Source: Gemmiger sp. An194
Lineage (GTDB): Bacteria; Bacillota; Clostridia; Oscillospirales; Ruminococcaceae
Reading direction: 5' to 3'
NCBI RefSeq assembly: GCF_002160145.1
Contig: NZ_NFKA01000010.1
Coordinates: forward strand, 42,496 to 106,495
Length of the DNA stretch: 64,000 bases
The position numbers and the translations under genes are program-made. This document shows positions 18,206 to 26,517 of the stretch, in pieces. A model generated the notes under the pieces. That model did no database searches and was not told the origin of the DNA. It saw only the letters and a list, made by a program, of their open reading frames with translations. Within the stretch, counting starts at the first letter, position 1. Every line of letters starts with the position of its first letter.

Positions 18206-20125
18206 TTACTGCACCGTTTCCAACAAACCGCACACTTCCAGCAGCCGCTGGTACTCCAGCAGCATTTCCCGATTGCCGCCGCCCAGCTCGGCGATCACCT
18301 GATCCGCCACCCGGCCGCAGCTGCGCGCCCCGTCGATGTAATAGCCGCACAGCGCCTCCTGCATCTCCTTGTCCGGCTCGGCCTCATGGCGGCGGTTATA
18401 TTCCCGTACCAGGGCCAGCTTGTCCGGCTCGTCCAGCATCCGCTTTTCCAGCGATTCCAGCGGGTCGCCAAAGAGGCGGCGGTACACCGGGCCCTCCTCG
18501 GCCCACTGCACCCGGCCGGGCAGCAGGGCGTTCAGTCTGGCCAGCGGCTTTGCCGGGTCCAGCCCCGCCTGTTCACACAGCCGCCGGGCAGCTTCGGTAT
18601 AGAACTCCTTCAGCGCCCCCAGCTGGGCCGCCAGCTCCCTGGGGTCACTGTGGACCAGCATGGCCCGCTGGGTGATGGCCTCCATCCGGGCCATGAGGCG
18701 GGTGCACTGGTGGTTCAGGATCAGCCGGGCATCCCCTTTTTGCAGATCGCACAGGGTATACACATACACCGCCGCCAGCAGGGTGGAGAATTTCAGCACG
18801 TTCATATCCATCCGCTCGATGGTGTCGGCGCTGGTGTGGTAGTATTTGTCCGGCCACTGGCCCAGCATGATGCTGGGGATACCCACCTGCGGGTCGCTGA
18901 GAATGAAGTGGTCGCTGCCCAGGCCGAAGGGCACCGCATCGGTGCGCACATTCTGCAGCAGCAGGTCCTCCCGGCTGTTTGTCTCCTGCTTGAGCTCCTG
19001 CAGCAGCAGGGTGGCCAGGTCCCCCTCAAAGCCCGGCATGGCAAAGGGCAGGCCGGTTACAGTGATGGGGCCGGTGGTGTCCTCCTGTTTTGCGCCGATC
19101 ATATCCAGATTGATGCCTGCGGTGTAGAGGGACTTGTCCCGCCCGTCGTTCAGATAATTATAAGTGCCAGTGAACTCGGGCACCAGAATCATCCGGATGG
19201 TCTTTTTCAGCGGCGGCAGCTGGCCCGCCTCCACCGCGTCCCGGATGGCTGCCATCAGGGTCATGGCTCCGGCCACGCCGGAGGCATTGTCGTTGGCACT
19301 GGCGCAGGGGTGGCACAGATGGGCGCAGACCAGCACACTCTCCTCGCTCTCGCCGGGCAGCACCGCCTCCACCACCTCGCTGGTGCCGTTTTCCAGCGTG
19401 GCCTCCACATAGGCGTTCACTGCAAGATAGGGGCTTTCGCACTCCCCTTTTTCAAAGGCCTGCCGCCGCTGGCGGCACAGCTTCTGCAGCCGCAGCGAGG
19501 TGCGGGGCGACACCACAAACCCGAAGGCCTGCCGCTCGCCGGGGGTGTGCTCCCACCAGTAGGAGGTGTAGTTCAGCGCGTCCAGCAGCTCCTCCGGAAT
19601 GCGCACGTGGGGCGTCTCGTTCAGATAGTCCGACACAAGGCCCAGCGCGCCCCGCTTCTGGATGGCCCAGCTGAATTTGTTGATGTGCTGGTGGGTGAAC
19701 AGCACCTTGCCCTCCAGGTCCCAGCCCTCGTAGGCTTCTTCCCCGCAGCCCTCAGTCATCTCCACCAGGTCCAGCGTTTTGTCCCGCCAGTCGCAGGCGC
19801 AGCTTTTCTGGATCAGGGAGATGGGCTCCACCGAGTAGTCCGCCAGCACAAAGCCCTCCGGCCCGGCCAGACGGCACCAGCCCGCGGTGCAGTTCCACTC
19901 CTGAAACAGCCGGTAGCTGCCCGCGTAGCCCCCTGCCGGGGCCGGATAGGAAATCACCCGGGCCTGCACGCCCCGGCGGTTCAGCCAGTCGCAGCACCAG
20001 TTGGCCGCGGCCCGGAAGCCGCCGCTTGCCTGGATGCGGTGGAAACTGCTCACCTCTTTCACGATCTGATACAGCCCCCGGGTCTGTATCCGTTCCTTCA
20101 TTGTCTTTATGGTCTGCTGCATCAT
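18206..20125 (-). CDS. M28-type aminopeptidase-like protein (DUF4910-like)
   Basis: 639 residues, no signal peptide, so probably cytoplasmic. A peptidase core with the M28 zinc layout is visible: AHLCHPCASANDNASGVAG (His and bridging Asp, about residue 272), PEFTGTYNYL (acidic residue, about 316), NLDMIG (about 341) and YHTSADTIERMD (His, about 432). Between residues 130 and 200 lies a region like the PA/DUF4910 insert of aminopeptidase-like proteins (KVLFTHQHINKFSWAIQKRGALGLVSD). The C-terminal 170 residues look helical and may bind substrate. It likely trims peptides, but the substrate is unknown. Single gene with an extended -10 promoter (TGATATAAT at 20157-20165). Confidence 0.8.
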   Translation of the reverse strand: MMQQTIKTMKERIQTRGLYQIVKEVSSFHRIQASGGFRAAANWCCDWLNRRGVQARVISYPAPAGGYAGSYRLFQEWNCTAGWCRLAGPEGFVLADYSVEPISLIQKSCACDWRDKTLDLVEMTEGCGEEAYEGWDLEGKVLFTHQHINKFSWAIQKRGALGLVSDYLNETPHVRIPEELLDALNYTSYWWEHTPGERQAFGFVVSPRTSLRLQKLCRQRRQAFEKGECESPYLAVNAYVEATLENGTSEVVEAVLPGESEESVLVCAHLCHPCASANDNASGVAGAMTLMAAIRDAVEAGQLPPLKKTIRMILVPEFTGTYNYLNDGRDKSLYTAGINLDMIGAKQEDTTGPITVTGLPFAMPGFEGDLATLLLQELKQETNSREDLLLQNVRTDAVPFGLGSDHFILSDPQVGIPSIMLGQWPDKYYHTSADTIERMDMNVLKFSTLLAAVYVYTLCDLQKGDARLILNHQCTRLMARMEAITQRAMLVHSDPRELAAQLGALKEFYTEAARRLCEQAGLDPAKPLARLNALLPGRVQWAEEGPVYRRLFGDPLESLEKRMLDEPDKLALVREYNRRHEAEPDKEMQEALCGYYIDGARSCGRVADQVIAELGGGNREMLLEYQRLLEVCGLLETVQ

Positions 20126-20156
20126 CTGCCGCGCACCCCGTTTCGTTTTTTATTCC

Positions 20157-20165
20157 ATTATATCA
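20157..20165 (-). promoter_or_regulatory. Extended -10 promoter of the M28-like gene
   Basis: Minus strand TGATATAAT, that is TG-N-TATAAT, about 30 nt before the start codon. I see no good -35 hexamer. Confidence 0.5.
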
Positions 20166-20212
20166 CCCTGCCGAACCGATTTCATCCGCTAGCGCAAAAA
20201 AGTATATGGACA

Positions 20213-20250
20213 AAAACCAATCCCCCGAAGCGCCGCTCCGGGGGATTGCT
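20213..20250 (-). terminator. Intrinsic terminator of the glycosyltransferase gene
   Basis: CAATCCCCCG and CGGGGGATTG form a stem around a GC-rich loop, with GGTTTTTG on the minus-strand exit side. Confidence 0.85.
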
Positions 20251-20270
20251 GCAAGGCTTATGAAATTGGC

Positions 20271-21287
20271 TCAGTTGAAGCCGAAGATCTTCTGGCTGAT
20301 TTTGTAGGCGGTCACTGCGAAGGCACGGCCCACCGGATTGTTCCAGTTCATGGCCTGGCCCATCACGCCCCGGCGCAGCCGGTAATAGGCCCAGGGGTCG
20401 TTGGCCTTGATGTGGTTCCACAGCTCCTGCTTCTTGGCCAGATTCTCGGCGGTGCCGCTGCGGATCATCAGGATGGAGGAAACCACAGTGATGATCTCCA
20501 GATAATTGTACAGGTACTGGCGCAGGCGGGTGTTCTTGATGCTCTGCAGGCGTACCTGCTGCAGCATCAGCTTGTTCACCTTGATCTGCTGGTCGATGCG
20601 CTTGATCATCACGCTCTCGTTCACCGACTGATCGCCCCGGCCGATGAAGTAGTGGTAGAAATCCACATTGATGTAGTAGATGCTCTTCACGTACTGCATG
20701 GGCACGTACACGAACAGGTTATCCACATAGAAGGTGTGGCGGGGCAGATCCAGACCGCTGTCGATCAGCAGCTGGGTGCGGTAGATCACCGAGTGCATCA
20801 GGATGTACTGGCCCTTGTGGAAGCGGCCCACCTGATCCCAGCCGATCACCTGCTCTTCGGGCAGGGCGTTGCCGTAGCTCATCACCTTTTTATGGCGGGC
20901 GCCCACCTTGTCGTACACAAAGTTGCTCACCACCAGGTCCACCTCCTGGTCGCCGTGCACGAAGCCGCGCAAAGCGCACAGGATCTTGGCAAAGGCCTCT
21001 TCATCCACCCAGTCGTCGCTGTCCACGACCTTGAAGTAACGGCCCCGGGCGTTTTTCAAGCCGGCCATCACCGCCGCGCCGTGGCCGCCGTTCTCCTGAT
21101 GCACCGCACGCACGATGCCGGGATACAGTCGCTCGTATTCATCCGCAATGGCAGCGGTATCGTCCTTGGAGCCGTCGTTCACAATCAGGATCTCCACCTC
21201 GTCGCCGCCGGTGAGCAGGGTATCCACACAATGGCGCATGTAGTCCTGCGAGTTGAAGCAGGGCACTGCGATCGATAACAGTTTCAT
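20271..21287 (-). CDS. Family 2 glycosyltransferase
   Basis: 338 residues. GT2 (GT-A fold) enzyme using an NDP-sugar. The N-terminus is SIAVPCFNSQDYMRHCVDTLL, then EILIVNDGSKDDTAAIADEY with the nucleotide-contact Asp, GGHGAAVMAGLKNARGRYFKVVDSDDWV with the DxD-like VDSDD metal motif (about residue 93). The C-terminal 130 residues are helical and basic without clear membrane helices, so it is probably cytoplasmic or peripheral. It likely decorates a lipid or wall polymer, but acceptor and sugar cannot be read. It stands alone with its own promoter and terminator, not in a polysaccharide cluster. Confidence 0.9.
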   Translation of the reverse strand: MKLLSIAVPCFNSQDYMRHCVDTLLTGGDEVEILIVNDGSKDDTAAIADEYERLYPGIVRAVHQENGGHGAAVMAGLKNARGRYFKVVDSDDWVDEEAFAKILCALRGFVHGDQEVDLVVSNFVYDKVGARHKKVMSYGNALPEEQVIGWDQVGRFHKGQYILMHSVIYRTQLLIDSGLDLPRHTFYVDNLFVYVPMQYVKSIYYINVDFYHYFIGRGDQSVNESVMIKRIDQQIKVNKLMLQQVRLQSIKNTRLRQYLYNYLEIITVVSSILMIRSGTAENLAKKQELWNHIKANDPWAYYRLRRGVMGQAMNWNNPVGRAFAVTAYKISQKIFGFN

Positions 21288-21389
21288 GTTTCACACACCT
21301 TTATATTGATTTGCCGCCCGCCGCCCCTCAACGGAGAGAACGAACCGGCCCGCAAGCTGTTTTGGTCATAATTTTGACAAAATGTTACT

Positions 21390-21417
21390 TGTATATCATC
21401 GCGCGAACATCGTTCAA
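21390..21417 (-). promoter_or_regulatory. Sigma-A promoter of the glycosyltransferase
   Basis: Minus strand TTGAAC (21412-21417), 16-nt spacer, TATACA (21390-21395), about 100 nt before the start. Confidence 0.55.
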
Positions 21418-21473
21418 AGTCAAGTGAATCCCACAAATTCATGCGACTTTTCTCCATTTTTTACAACTTTTAC

Positions 21474-21517
21474 ACCAAAAACGGCGCATCCCGCCAAGGG
21501 ATACGCCGTTTTTTGAT
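21474..21517 (-). terminator. Intrinsic terminator after the oxidoreductase fusion gene
   Basis: AAAACGGCGCATCCC and GGGATACGCCGTTTT pair (one mismatch), with T-runs on the exit side, 30 nt after the stop at 21546. Confidence 0.9.
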
Positions 21518-21545
21518 GATTTTAACAGGAAGCTTCTCTGCCCGG

Positions 21546-24128
21546 TCAGCAGGTGGCGCCGCCCTTCATATGCTTCTGGGCAGCCAGGTTCTCCTGCTTG
21601 CGGGCCAGCAGCTCATCGCTCAGCAGCTGGCGCTGCACCTCCTCGAAGCCGATGCGGGCCACGGTGTCGGCAAAGCGCTCGCCGGTGATGCCCTGCTCGC
21701 GGAACAGCAGAATGGCCTTTTCGATCACATCCAGCACCTCCTGGCGGTCGGTAAAGACCTTATCCAGGTAACGGCCCTGGGCAACCTTCTTGCCCCAGCG
21801 GCCGCCGATGTAGACGCGGTAGCCGTCGATGTGGTCCTCCACGGCCTTGAAGGGGCACTTGCCCACGCAGCGGCCGCAGTGGTTGCAGGCCTCGGGGTCG
21901 ATGTGGATTTTGCCGTTCTCCATCTTGGCCACGTGGATGGGGCAGGTCTCCTCGATCTGGCAGACCTTGCAGCCGCGGCACTTGTCCAGCTGGATCTGGG
22001 GAATGCGCTGGCCGATCACGCCCAGGTCGTTCAGGTCCGGCTTGACGCAGTTGTTGGGGCAGCCGCCCACGGCGATCTTGAACTTGTGGGGCAGCTTGAC
22101 CTCATGGTAGCCCTTGTAGAACCGCTCGTGGATCTCCTGAGAAAGCCCGAAGGTGTCGATCAGGCCGTACTGGCAGGTGGTGCCCTTGCAGGAAACCACC
22201 GGGCGCACCTTGCTGCCGGTGCCGCCCATTTCCAGGCCGGCGTTCAGCAGGTACTCCCGCAGGGGCTCGATGTTGGCAAAGGGCACGCCCTGAATCTCCA
22301 GAGTCAGGCGGCTGGTCATGGTCACCTCGCCGCTGCCGAACTTCTCGGCGGCCTGGGCCACTGCCATCTGCTCGGCGGCGGTGAGCTTGCCGTTGCGGGT
22401 GATCACCCGGCCGTTGAACTTGTCCGGGGTGCGCTTGTCCCACAAAAAGCCCAAGGCCTTCACCCGGGTGACCTCAGCGGAGGACACCTTCGCGCCCACA
22501 GACTCCACACGCACGTCATTGAAGAAGCTGGCGCCCTCCAGCACCAGAGTATTGGTGTAGCCGTAGCTGCGCAGCCGGTTCTGCATGAAGTAGGCCCGCT
22601 TGCCCTTGTTGCACACGATCAGCAGCTTGTCGTCCTTGTCCAGACCCTCCACCGGGCCGTTCAGGGTCTCCAGCTGCACGAAGGTGGCGCCGTGGATGCT
22701 GGGGGCGGGGGTGGCATCCACCACCCGGTAGCCCTTGGCCGCGCCCGCCTGATACTCGGCGGGGGTGATGCTGGCGATCTTGCCCTCCAGCTTGTTTTCC
22801 AGCAGATACACCGCCTGCACAAAGGGATGGATGGCGGTGGAGAAGGGCGGCGCATAGGCCAGGTCCAGATTGTCGAAGTCCTCCAGGGCCGCGCCCATGG
22901 AGATGCCGGTTACCGCGATGTCCACCATCTTGTCCACCGCGCCGGGGCCCAGCACCTGGATGCCCAGCAGCTTGTGAGTGGCCTTGTCGGCGATGAGCTT
23001 GGTGGCAAACCAGGCGGAATCCGGATAGTAGTGGGCCTTGTCGTCGCTCACCAGCAGGGCGGTGGCCACGTCATAGCCTGCCTGACGGGCGGCAGCCTCG
23101 GTCAGACCGGTGCGGCCGCAATTCAAACCGGGCAGCTTGACCACGCCGGTGCCCAGCACACCGGGATAACGCTTGTTCTCGCCGGTCAGCGCCAGGGCCA
23201 GAGTGCGGGCCTCCATGTTGGCGGAGGAGCCCATGGGCGACCACTGGGCCGCGCCGGTGAGCCGGTTGGTCACCAGAGCACAGTCGCCCGCGGCGTACAC
23301 ATCCGGCAGGTTGGTGCGCAGCTGGCCGTCCACCGGGATGGTTCCCTTGACCATCTCCAGGCCGCTGCCCTCCAGAAAAGCGGTGTTGGGACGGATGCCC
23401 GCGCTCACCACCACCACATCGGCAGGCAGAGTGCCCGCCTCGGTCTTCACGGCGGTGACCCGGCCGTCGCCCAGAATGACCTGGGCCGCGGTGCCGGTCA
23501 TCACCCGGATGCCGGCCGCCTGCAGCTTCTTGCGGGCAAAGCCGGCCATTTCCTCATCCAGCACGCCGGGCATGATCTGACCCGCCACGTCGAGTACCGT
23601 CACATTCAGCCCTTGAGTCAGCAGGTTCTCCGCCGCCTCCAGGCCGATGAAGCCGCCGCCGATGACCACTGCGTTCTTGGCGGCGTTCTGCTCCAGATAG
23701 CCGCGCAGAGCGATGGCGTCGTCCGGGGTGCGCAGCTTGAACACGCCCTGCTGGGCCGCGCCCTCGATGGGCGGGATCACGCTGGACGCGCCGGTGGCAA
23801 TGATCAGGGAATCGTATTCATAGGTCTCGGTCTCACCGCTGGTCAGGTTCTTGGCGGTCACGGTCTTGGCCGCCGCGTTCAGGCCCACGGCCTCCCGGCC
23901 GGTGAGAACCTTGGCGCCGGTGAGGGCGGTGTACTTTTGCGGGGTATTCACGATCAGCTCGTCACGGGTCTCAATCAGGCCGCCCACATAATAGGGCAGG
24001 CCGCAGCCCGCGTAGGAGATGTCCCGGTCCATGACCAGAATGGTCACATCCGCGGACTGATTCTGCCGTTTAATTTTGGCAGCAGCCTTGGTACCGGCGG
24101 CAACGCCGCCCAGGATCAACACCTTCAT
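21546..24128 (-). CDS. Three-part fusion: flavin disulfide reductase, rhodanese, sulfite reductase/ferredoxin
   Basis: 860 residues. Residues 1-440 are an FAD/NAD(P) disulfide reductase of the CoA-disulfide-reductase/NADH-oxidase type: ILGGVAAGTKAA, the redox Cys in SYAGCGLPYYVGG (about 42), VVIGGGFIGLEAAENL and YAAGDCAL. Residues about 455-545 resemble rhodanese, with the loop CNKGKRAYF holding a candidate active Cys (about 508). The rest is a siroheme sulfite/nitrite reductase-like half: CKGTTCQYG (about 649) and GGCPNNC (about 693), followed by two ferredoxin clusters CRGCKVCQIEETCP and CNHCGRCVGKCP. The start follows CAGGAGGAAG. The layout suggests electrons flow from NAD(P)H via FAD and Fe-S to siroheme for reductive sulfur chemistry. 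The exact reaction is unknown. It follows a NifX-like gene by 36 nt. Confidence 0.85.
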   Translation of the reverse strand: MKVLILGGVAAGTKAAAKIKRQNQSADVTILVMDRDISYAGCGLPYYVGGLIETRDELIVNTPQKYTALTGAKVLTGREAVGLNAAAKTVTAKNLTSGETETYEYDSLIIATGASSVIPPIEGAAQQGVFKLRTPDDAIALRGYLEQNAAKNAVVIGGGFIGLEAAENLLTQGLNVTVLDVAGQIMPGVLDEEMAGFARKKLQAAGIRVMTGTAAQVILGDGRVTAVKTEAGTLPADVVVVSAGIRPNTAFLEGSGLEMVKGTIPVDGQLRTNLPDVYAAGDCALVTNRLTGAAQWSPMGSSANMEARTLALALTGENKRYPGVLGTGVVKLPGLNCGRTGLTEAAARQAGYDVATALLVSDDKAHYYPDSAWFATKLIADKATHKLLGIQVLGPGAVDKMVDIAVTGISMGAALEDFDNLDLAYAPPFSTAIHPFVQAVYLLENKLEGKIASITPAEYQAGAAKGYRVVDATPAPSIHGATFVQLETLNGPVEGLDKDDKLLIVCNKGKRAYFMQNRLRSYGYTNTLVLEGASFFNDVRVESVGAKVSSAEVTRVKALGFLWDKRTPDKFNGRVITRNGKLTAAEQMAVAQAAEKFGSGEVTMTSRLTLEIQGVPFANIEPLREYLLNAGLEMGGTGSKVRPVVSCKGTTCQYGLIDTFGLSQEIHERFYKGYHEVKLPHKFKIAVGGCPNNCVKPDLNDLGVIGQRIPQIQLDKCRGCKVCQIEETCPIHVAKMENGKIHIDPEACNHCGRCVGKCPFKAVEDHIDGYRVYIGGRWGKKVAQGRYLDKVFTDRQEVLDVIEKAILLFREQGITGERFADTVARIGFEEVQRQLLSDELLARKQENLAAQKHMKGGATC

Positions 24129-24164
24129 TGCTCTTCCTCCTGTTCTCTCAAATCGCCTGTGCTC

Positions 24165-24572
24165 TTAACCGTGGCAGTGACCGCCGCAGCTGTGGGAAGC
24201 GCCGTGGCTGCCGCAGTCGTGGCCCTCGCCCTCCTCGTGGTGATGATTGCAGGTCACATCGCCGTTCATGGGCAGAGCGCCCTGCAGCAGCTGCTCCACC
24301 ACTGCGTCGGTGCTGCCGGCCGCGCCCGCGTATACCGCGATACCCGCCTGGGCCAGCGCCTGGCGCGCGCCGCCGCCGATGCCGCCGCAGATCAGCACCT
24401 GCACACCCTGGGCCTGCAGAAAGCCCGCCAGCGCACCGTGGCCCTGGCCATTGGTGTCCACCACCCGGCTGCCGGTGATCTGCTTGCCCTCGGCCTCATA
24501 CAGCTTGAACTGCTCGGTGTGGCCAAAGTGCTGGAATACGTTGCCGTTTTCGTAAGTAACCGCGATTTTCAT
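24165..24572 (-). CDS. NifX/NifB-C-terminal-like (dinitrogenase cofactor domain) protein with His/Cys tail
   Basis: 135 residues. The first 105 match the dinitrogenase iron-molybdenum cofactor domain: MKIAVTYENGNVFQHFGHTEQFKLYE, GHGALAGFLQAQGVQVLICGGIGGGARQALAQAGI and AVYAGAAGSTDAVVEQLL. Such small proteins bind Fe-S or metal cofactors and occur widely outside nitrogen fixation; no nif genes are nearby. The last 30 residues are a His/Cys/Gly-rich metal-binding tail (CNHHHEEGEGHDCGSHG). It heads the transcript with the sulfite-reductase fusion, which suggests it carries or buffers a metal or cluster for that enzyme. This last point is inference. Confidence 0.88.
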   Translation of the reverse strand: MKIAVTYENGNVFQHFGHTEQFKLYEAEGKQITGSRVVDTNGQGHGALAGFLQAQGVQVLICGGIGGGARQALAQAGIAVYAGAAGSTDAVVEQLLQGALPMNGDVTCNHHHEEGEGHDCGSHGASHSCGGHCHG

Positions 24573-24662
24573 TCTTCTTCAACCTCTTTTACGCAAAGAA
24601 ACGGCCGCCCACGGGCAGCCAAAGGCCCCGGTCCGACCGCGCTTTGATAATTTTATACCTCT

Positions 24663-24692
24663 ATATTACGCCTTTCGGGGCAGCTTTTGCAA
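24663..24692 (-). promoter_or_regulatory. Candidate promoter of the NifX-like/fusion operon
   Basis: Minus strand TTGCAA (24687-24692), 18-nt spacer, TAATAT (24663-24668), about 95 nt before the start. The -35 box and spacer lie inside the large palindrome 24674-24720. An alternative -10 (TATAAA, 24653-24658) has no good partner. Confidence 0.45.
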
Positions 24693-24720
24693 TTGACAAA
24701 GTCACAAAAGCTGCCCCGAA
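24674..24720. repeat. Perfect 16-bp inverted repeat over the promoter
   Basis: Arms 24674-24689 (TTCGGGGCAGCTTTTG) and 24705-24720 (CAAAAGCTGCCCCGAA) are perfect complements around a 15-nt loop that holds a smaller palindrome, TGACAAAGTCA (24694-24704). It lies just after the ABC ATPase stop (24726) and over the -35 of the next operon. Neither exit side has a U-run, so it is not a typical terminator. Confidence 0.75.
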
Positions 24721-24725
24721 TCACT

Positions 24726-25484
24726 TTATTTGTGCGCAGGCGTAAAATAATATTCCCCCGCTTGGTCCCGGTGGCCCCGCACACCGAACACCCGGTCGAT
24801 GCGGCCGGAGGCGAACATCTGCTCCGGCGTTTCAAAGGCCACCAGCTGCCCGGCCTCCATCAAAGCGATGTGATGGCTCACCCGCAGCGCCTGAGCCAGG
24901 TCGTGCAGCACCATTACGATGGTCTTTCCCTGCTCGTTCAGCCGCTGGAGAAGGCTCAGAATCTCGAACTGGACCCCCAGGTCCAGATAGGTGGTGGGCT
25001 CGTCCAGCAGGATGATCCGGGTGTCCTGCGCCAGAGCCATGGCGATGTAGGCCCGCTGGCGCTCGCCGCCGGAAAGCTCCCGCAAATCCCGCCCGCGCCA
25101 TTGCTCCACTCCGGCGGCCTGCATGGCCCGGGCCACCTGCTGCCGGTCCTCCGGGCGCATGCGGCGGGAAAGGCCCAGGTAGGGGAACCGCCCGTGGGCC
25201 ACCAGTCTTTCCACCGTGATGGCGGGCACGTCCCGCACCTGGGGCATCAGCGAGGCAAACCGGGCAAACTCCCGGCGGTCGTAGCCCTCAACCGGGCGGC
25301 CTGCCGCCAGCACCTGGCCCGCGGAAGGGGTCAGCTGCCGGGCCGCCACCCGCAAAAGAGTTGTCTTGCCGCAGCCGTTGGGGCCGATCAGGGTAGTGAT
25401 GCGCCCTGCGGGGATGGTGAGCGACACATCCCGCAGGACCACGCCGCCCTGATACCCGGCGGTGATGTGCTTCAATTCAATCAT
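24726..25484 (-). CDS. ABC importer ATPase, FecE/BtuD type
   Basis: 252 residues from the ATG at 25484, chosen because MIELKHITAGYQGGVVLRDVSL is the family start and AAAAGGAG precedes it; a longer frame upstream is a shadow of the permease. Walker A is GPNGCGKTTLLR (about residue 35), the signature LSGGERQRAYIAMALAQ (about 134), Walker B IILLDEPTTYLD and the switch His in MVLHDLAQA. This is the pattern of ATPases for siderophore, heme or cobalamin import. It overlaps the permease stop by 8 nt. It is the last gene of the metF-metH-importer operon, so cobalamin is the likeliest substrate (inference). Confidence 0.92.
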   Translation of the reverse strand: MIELKHITAGYQGGVVLRDVSLTIPAGRITTLIGPNGCGKTTLLRVAARQLTPSAGQVLAAGRPVEGYDRREFARFASLMPQVRDVPAITVERLVAHGRFPYLGLSRRMRPEDRQQVARAMQAAGVEQWRGRDLRELSGGERQRAYIAMALAQDTRIILLDEPTTYLDLGVQFEILSLLQRLNEQGKTIVMVLHDLAQALRVSHHIALMEAGQLVAFETPEQMFASGRIDRVFGVRGHRDQAGEYYFTPAHK

Positions 25485-26517
25485 AGACCCGGCTCCTTTT
25501 CTGACGCAGCAGCAAAAACAGGAAAAACGGCCCGCCCAGGAAGGACATGAGGATGCCCACCGGCAGCTCGAAGGGGGCAAACAGCACCCGGCCCAGGCTG
25601 TCGCACGCCAGCACAAAGGCCATGCCCAGCAGCGCCGAGGCGGGCAGCAGAAACCGGTTTTCGCCGCCCACCAGCCGCCGGGCCGCATGGGGCACCAGCA
25701 GGCCCACGAAGCCCAGCAGGCCCGCAAAGCTCACCGCCGCGCCTGCCAGCAGGCTGGAGGCCAGAATACACAGAAAGCGCACCAGACCCACCCGCATGCC
25801 CAGCGAGGAGGCGGTCTCCTCCCCCAGCTGCAAAAGGTCCAGGTCCGCCGCCAGAAACAGCGCCAGCACAAAGCCCGCGCCGATGTAGGCCGCCGCGGGC
25901 CACAGAGAACTGAGGGCCACGCCGGAAAAGCTGCCGGTCATAAAGCCGGTGGCTCCCACCACCTGGTCCGGATAGAGCAGGGTGATGGTGTCGATTCCGG
26001 CGGAGAGAATCCCGCTCACCGCGATGCCCGCCAGCACCAGCGTGACCCGGGAAAGCCCCGCCTTTGCCGCCAGGCCGTAGATGAACAGGGTGGTGAGCAG
26101 CGCCCCCAGAAAGGCGGCCGCCGCCATGATTCCCGGCACGCCGGGCAGTAAAGTGGCCGCCGCGATGGCGAAAAAGCCTGCACCGGAGTTCACGCCGATC
26201 ACGTTGGGGCTGGCCATGGCGTTGTTCAGCACCCCTTGAATGAGGGCACCCGCCACCGCCAGCGCAAGGCCCGCCAGCATGCAGGCCAGCGTGCGGGGCA
26301 GGCGCACATACACAAAGATGCGCCAGGTGGTGGAGCCGGTGTCGCCGGTGCGCAGCACCTGCCACAGCTGGCCCAGCGAAAGGGTCTGGCTGCCGCTGCA
26401 CAGGCTGATGGCCGCAGCAACAACCGCAGCCACCGCCAGCACGGCCAGCACCGTCAGCTTGCCTTTAGCCGATCTGGCCGGCAAGCTCCGGGTAAAGGAT
26501 CTTGGCAAGATATGCAT
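25477..26517 (-). CDS. ABC importer permease, FecCD/BtuC family
   Basis: 346 residues from ATG at 26517, which follows GGGGGGAG. This start overlaps the binding-protein gene by about 50 nt. Earlier (26538) or later GTG starts are possible. It is strongly hydrophobic, with about nine to ten membrane helices. Family blocks are RLPRTLACMLAGLALAVAGALIQGVLNNAMASPNVIGVNSGA and FAGLLGFVGLLVPHAARRLVG, the latter the coupling region to the ATPase. Two copies form the pore for siderophores, heme or vitamin B12. It sits between the binding protein and the ATPase. Confidence 0.92.
   Translation of the reverse strand: MHILPRSFTRSLPARSAKGKLTVLAVLAVAAVVAAAISLCSGSQTLSLGQLWQVLRTGDTGSTTWRIFVYVRLPRTLACMLAGLALAVAGALIQGVLNNAMASPNVIGVNSGAGFFAIAAATLLPGVPGIMAAAAFLGALLTTLFIYGLAAKAGLSRVTLVLAGIAVSGILSAGIDTITLLYPDQVVGATGFMTGSFSGVALSSLWPAAAYIGAGFVLALFLAADLDLLQLGEETASSLGMRVGLVRFLCILASSLLAGAAVSFAGLLGFVGLLVPHAARRLVGGENRFLLPASALLGMAFVLACDSLGRVLFAPFELPVGILMSFLGGPFFLFLLLRQKRSRVYD

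Noticed and set aside
24165..24572. Evidence for nitrogen fixation
   Set aside because: NifX-like domains occur in many non-fixing bacteria, and no nifHDK, nifB or nifEN is present.
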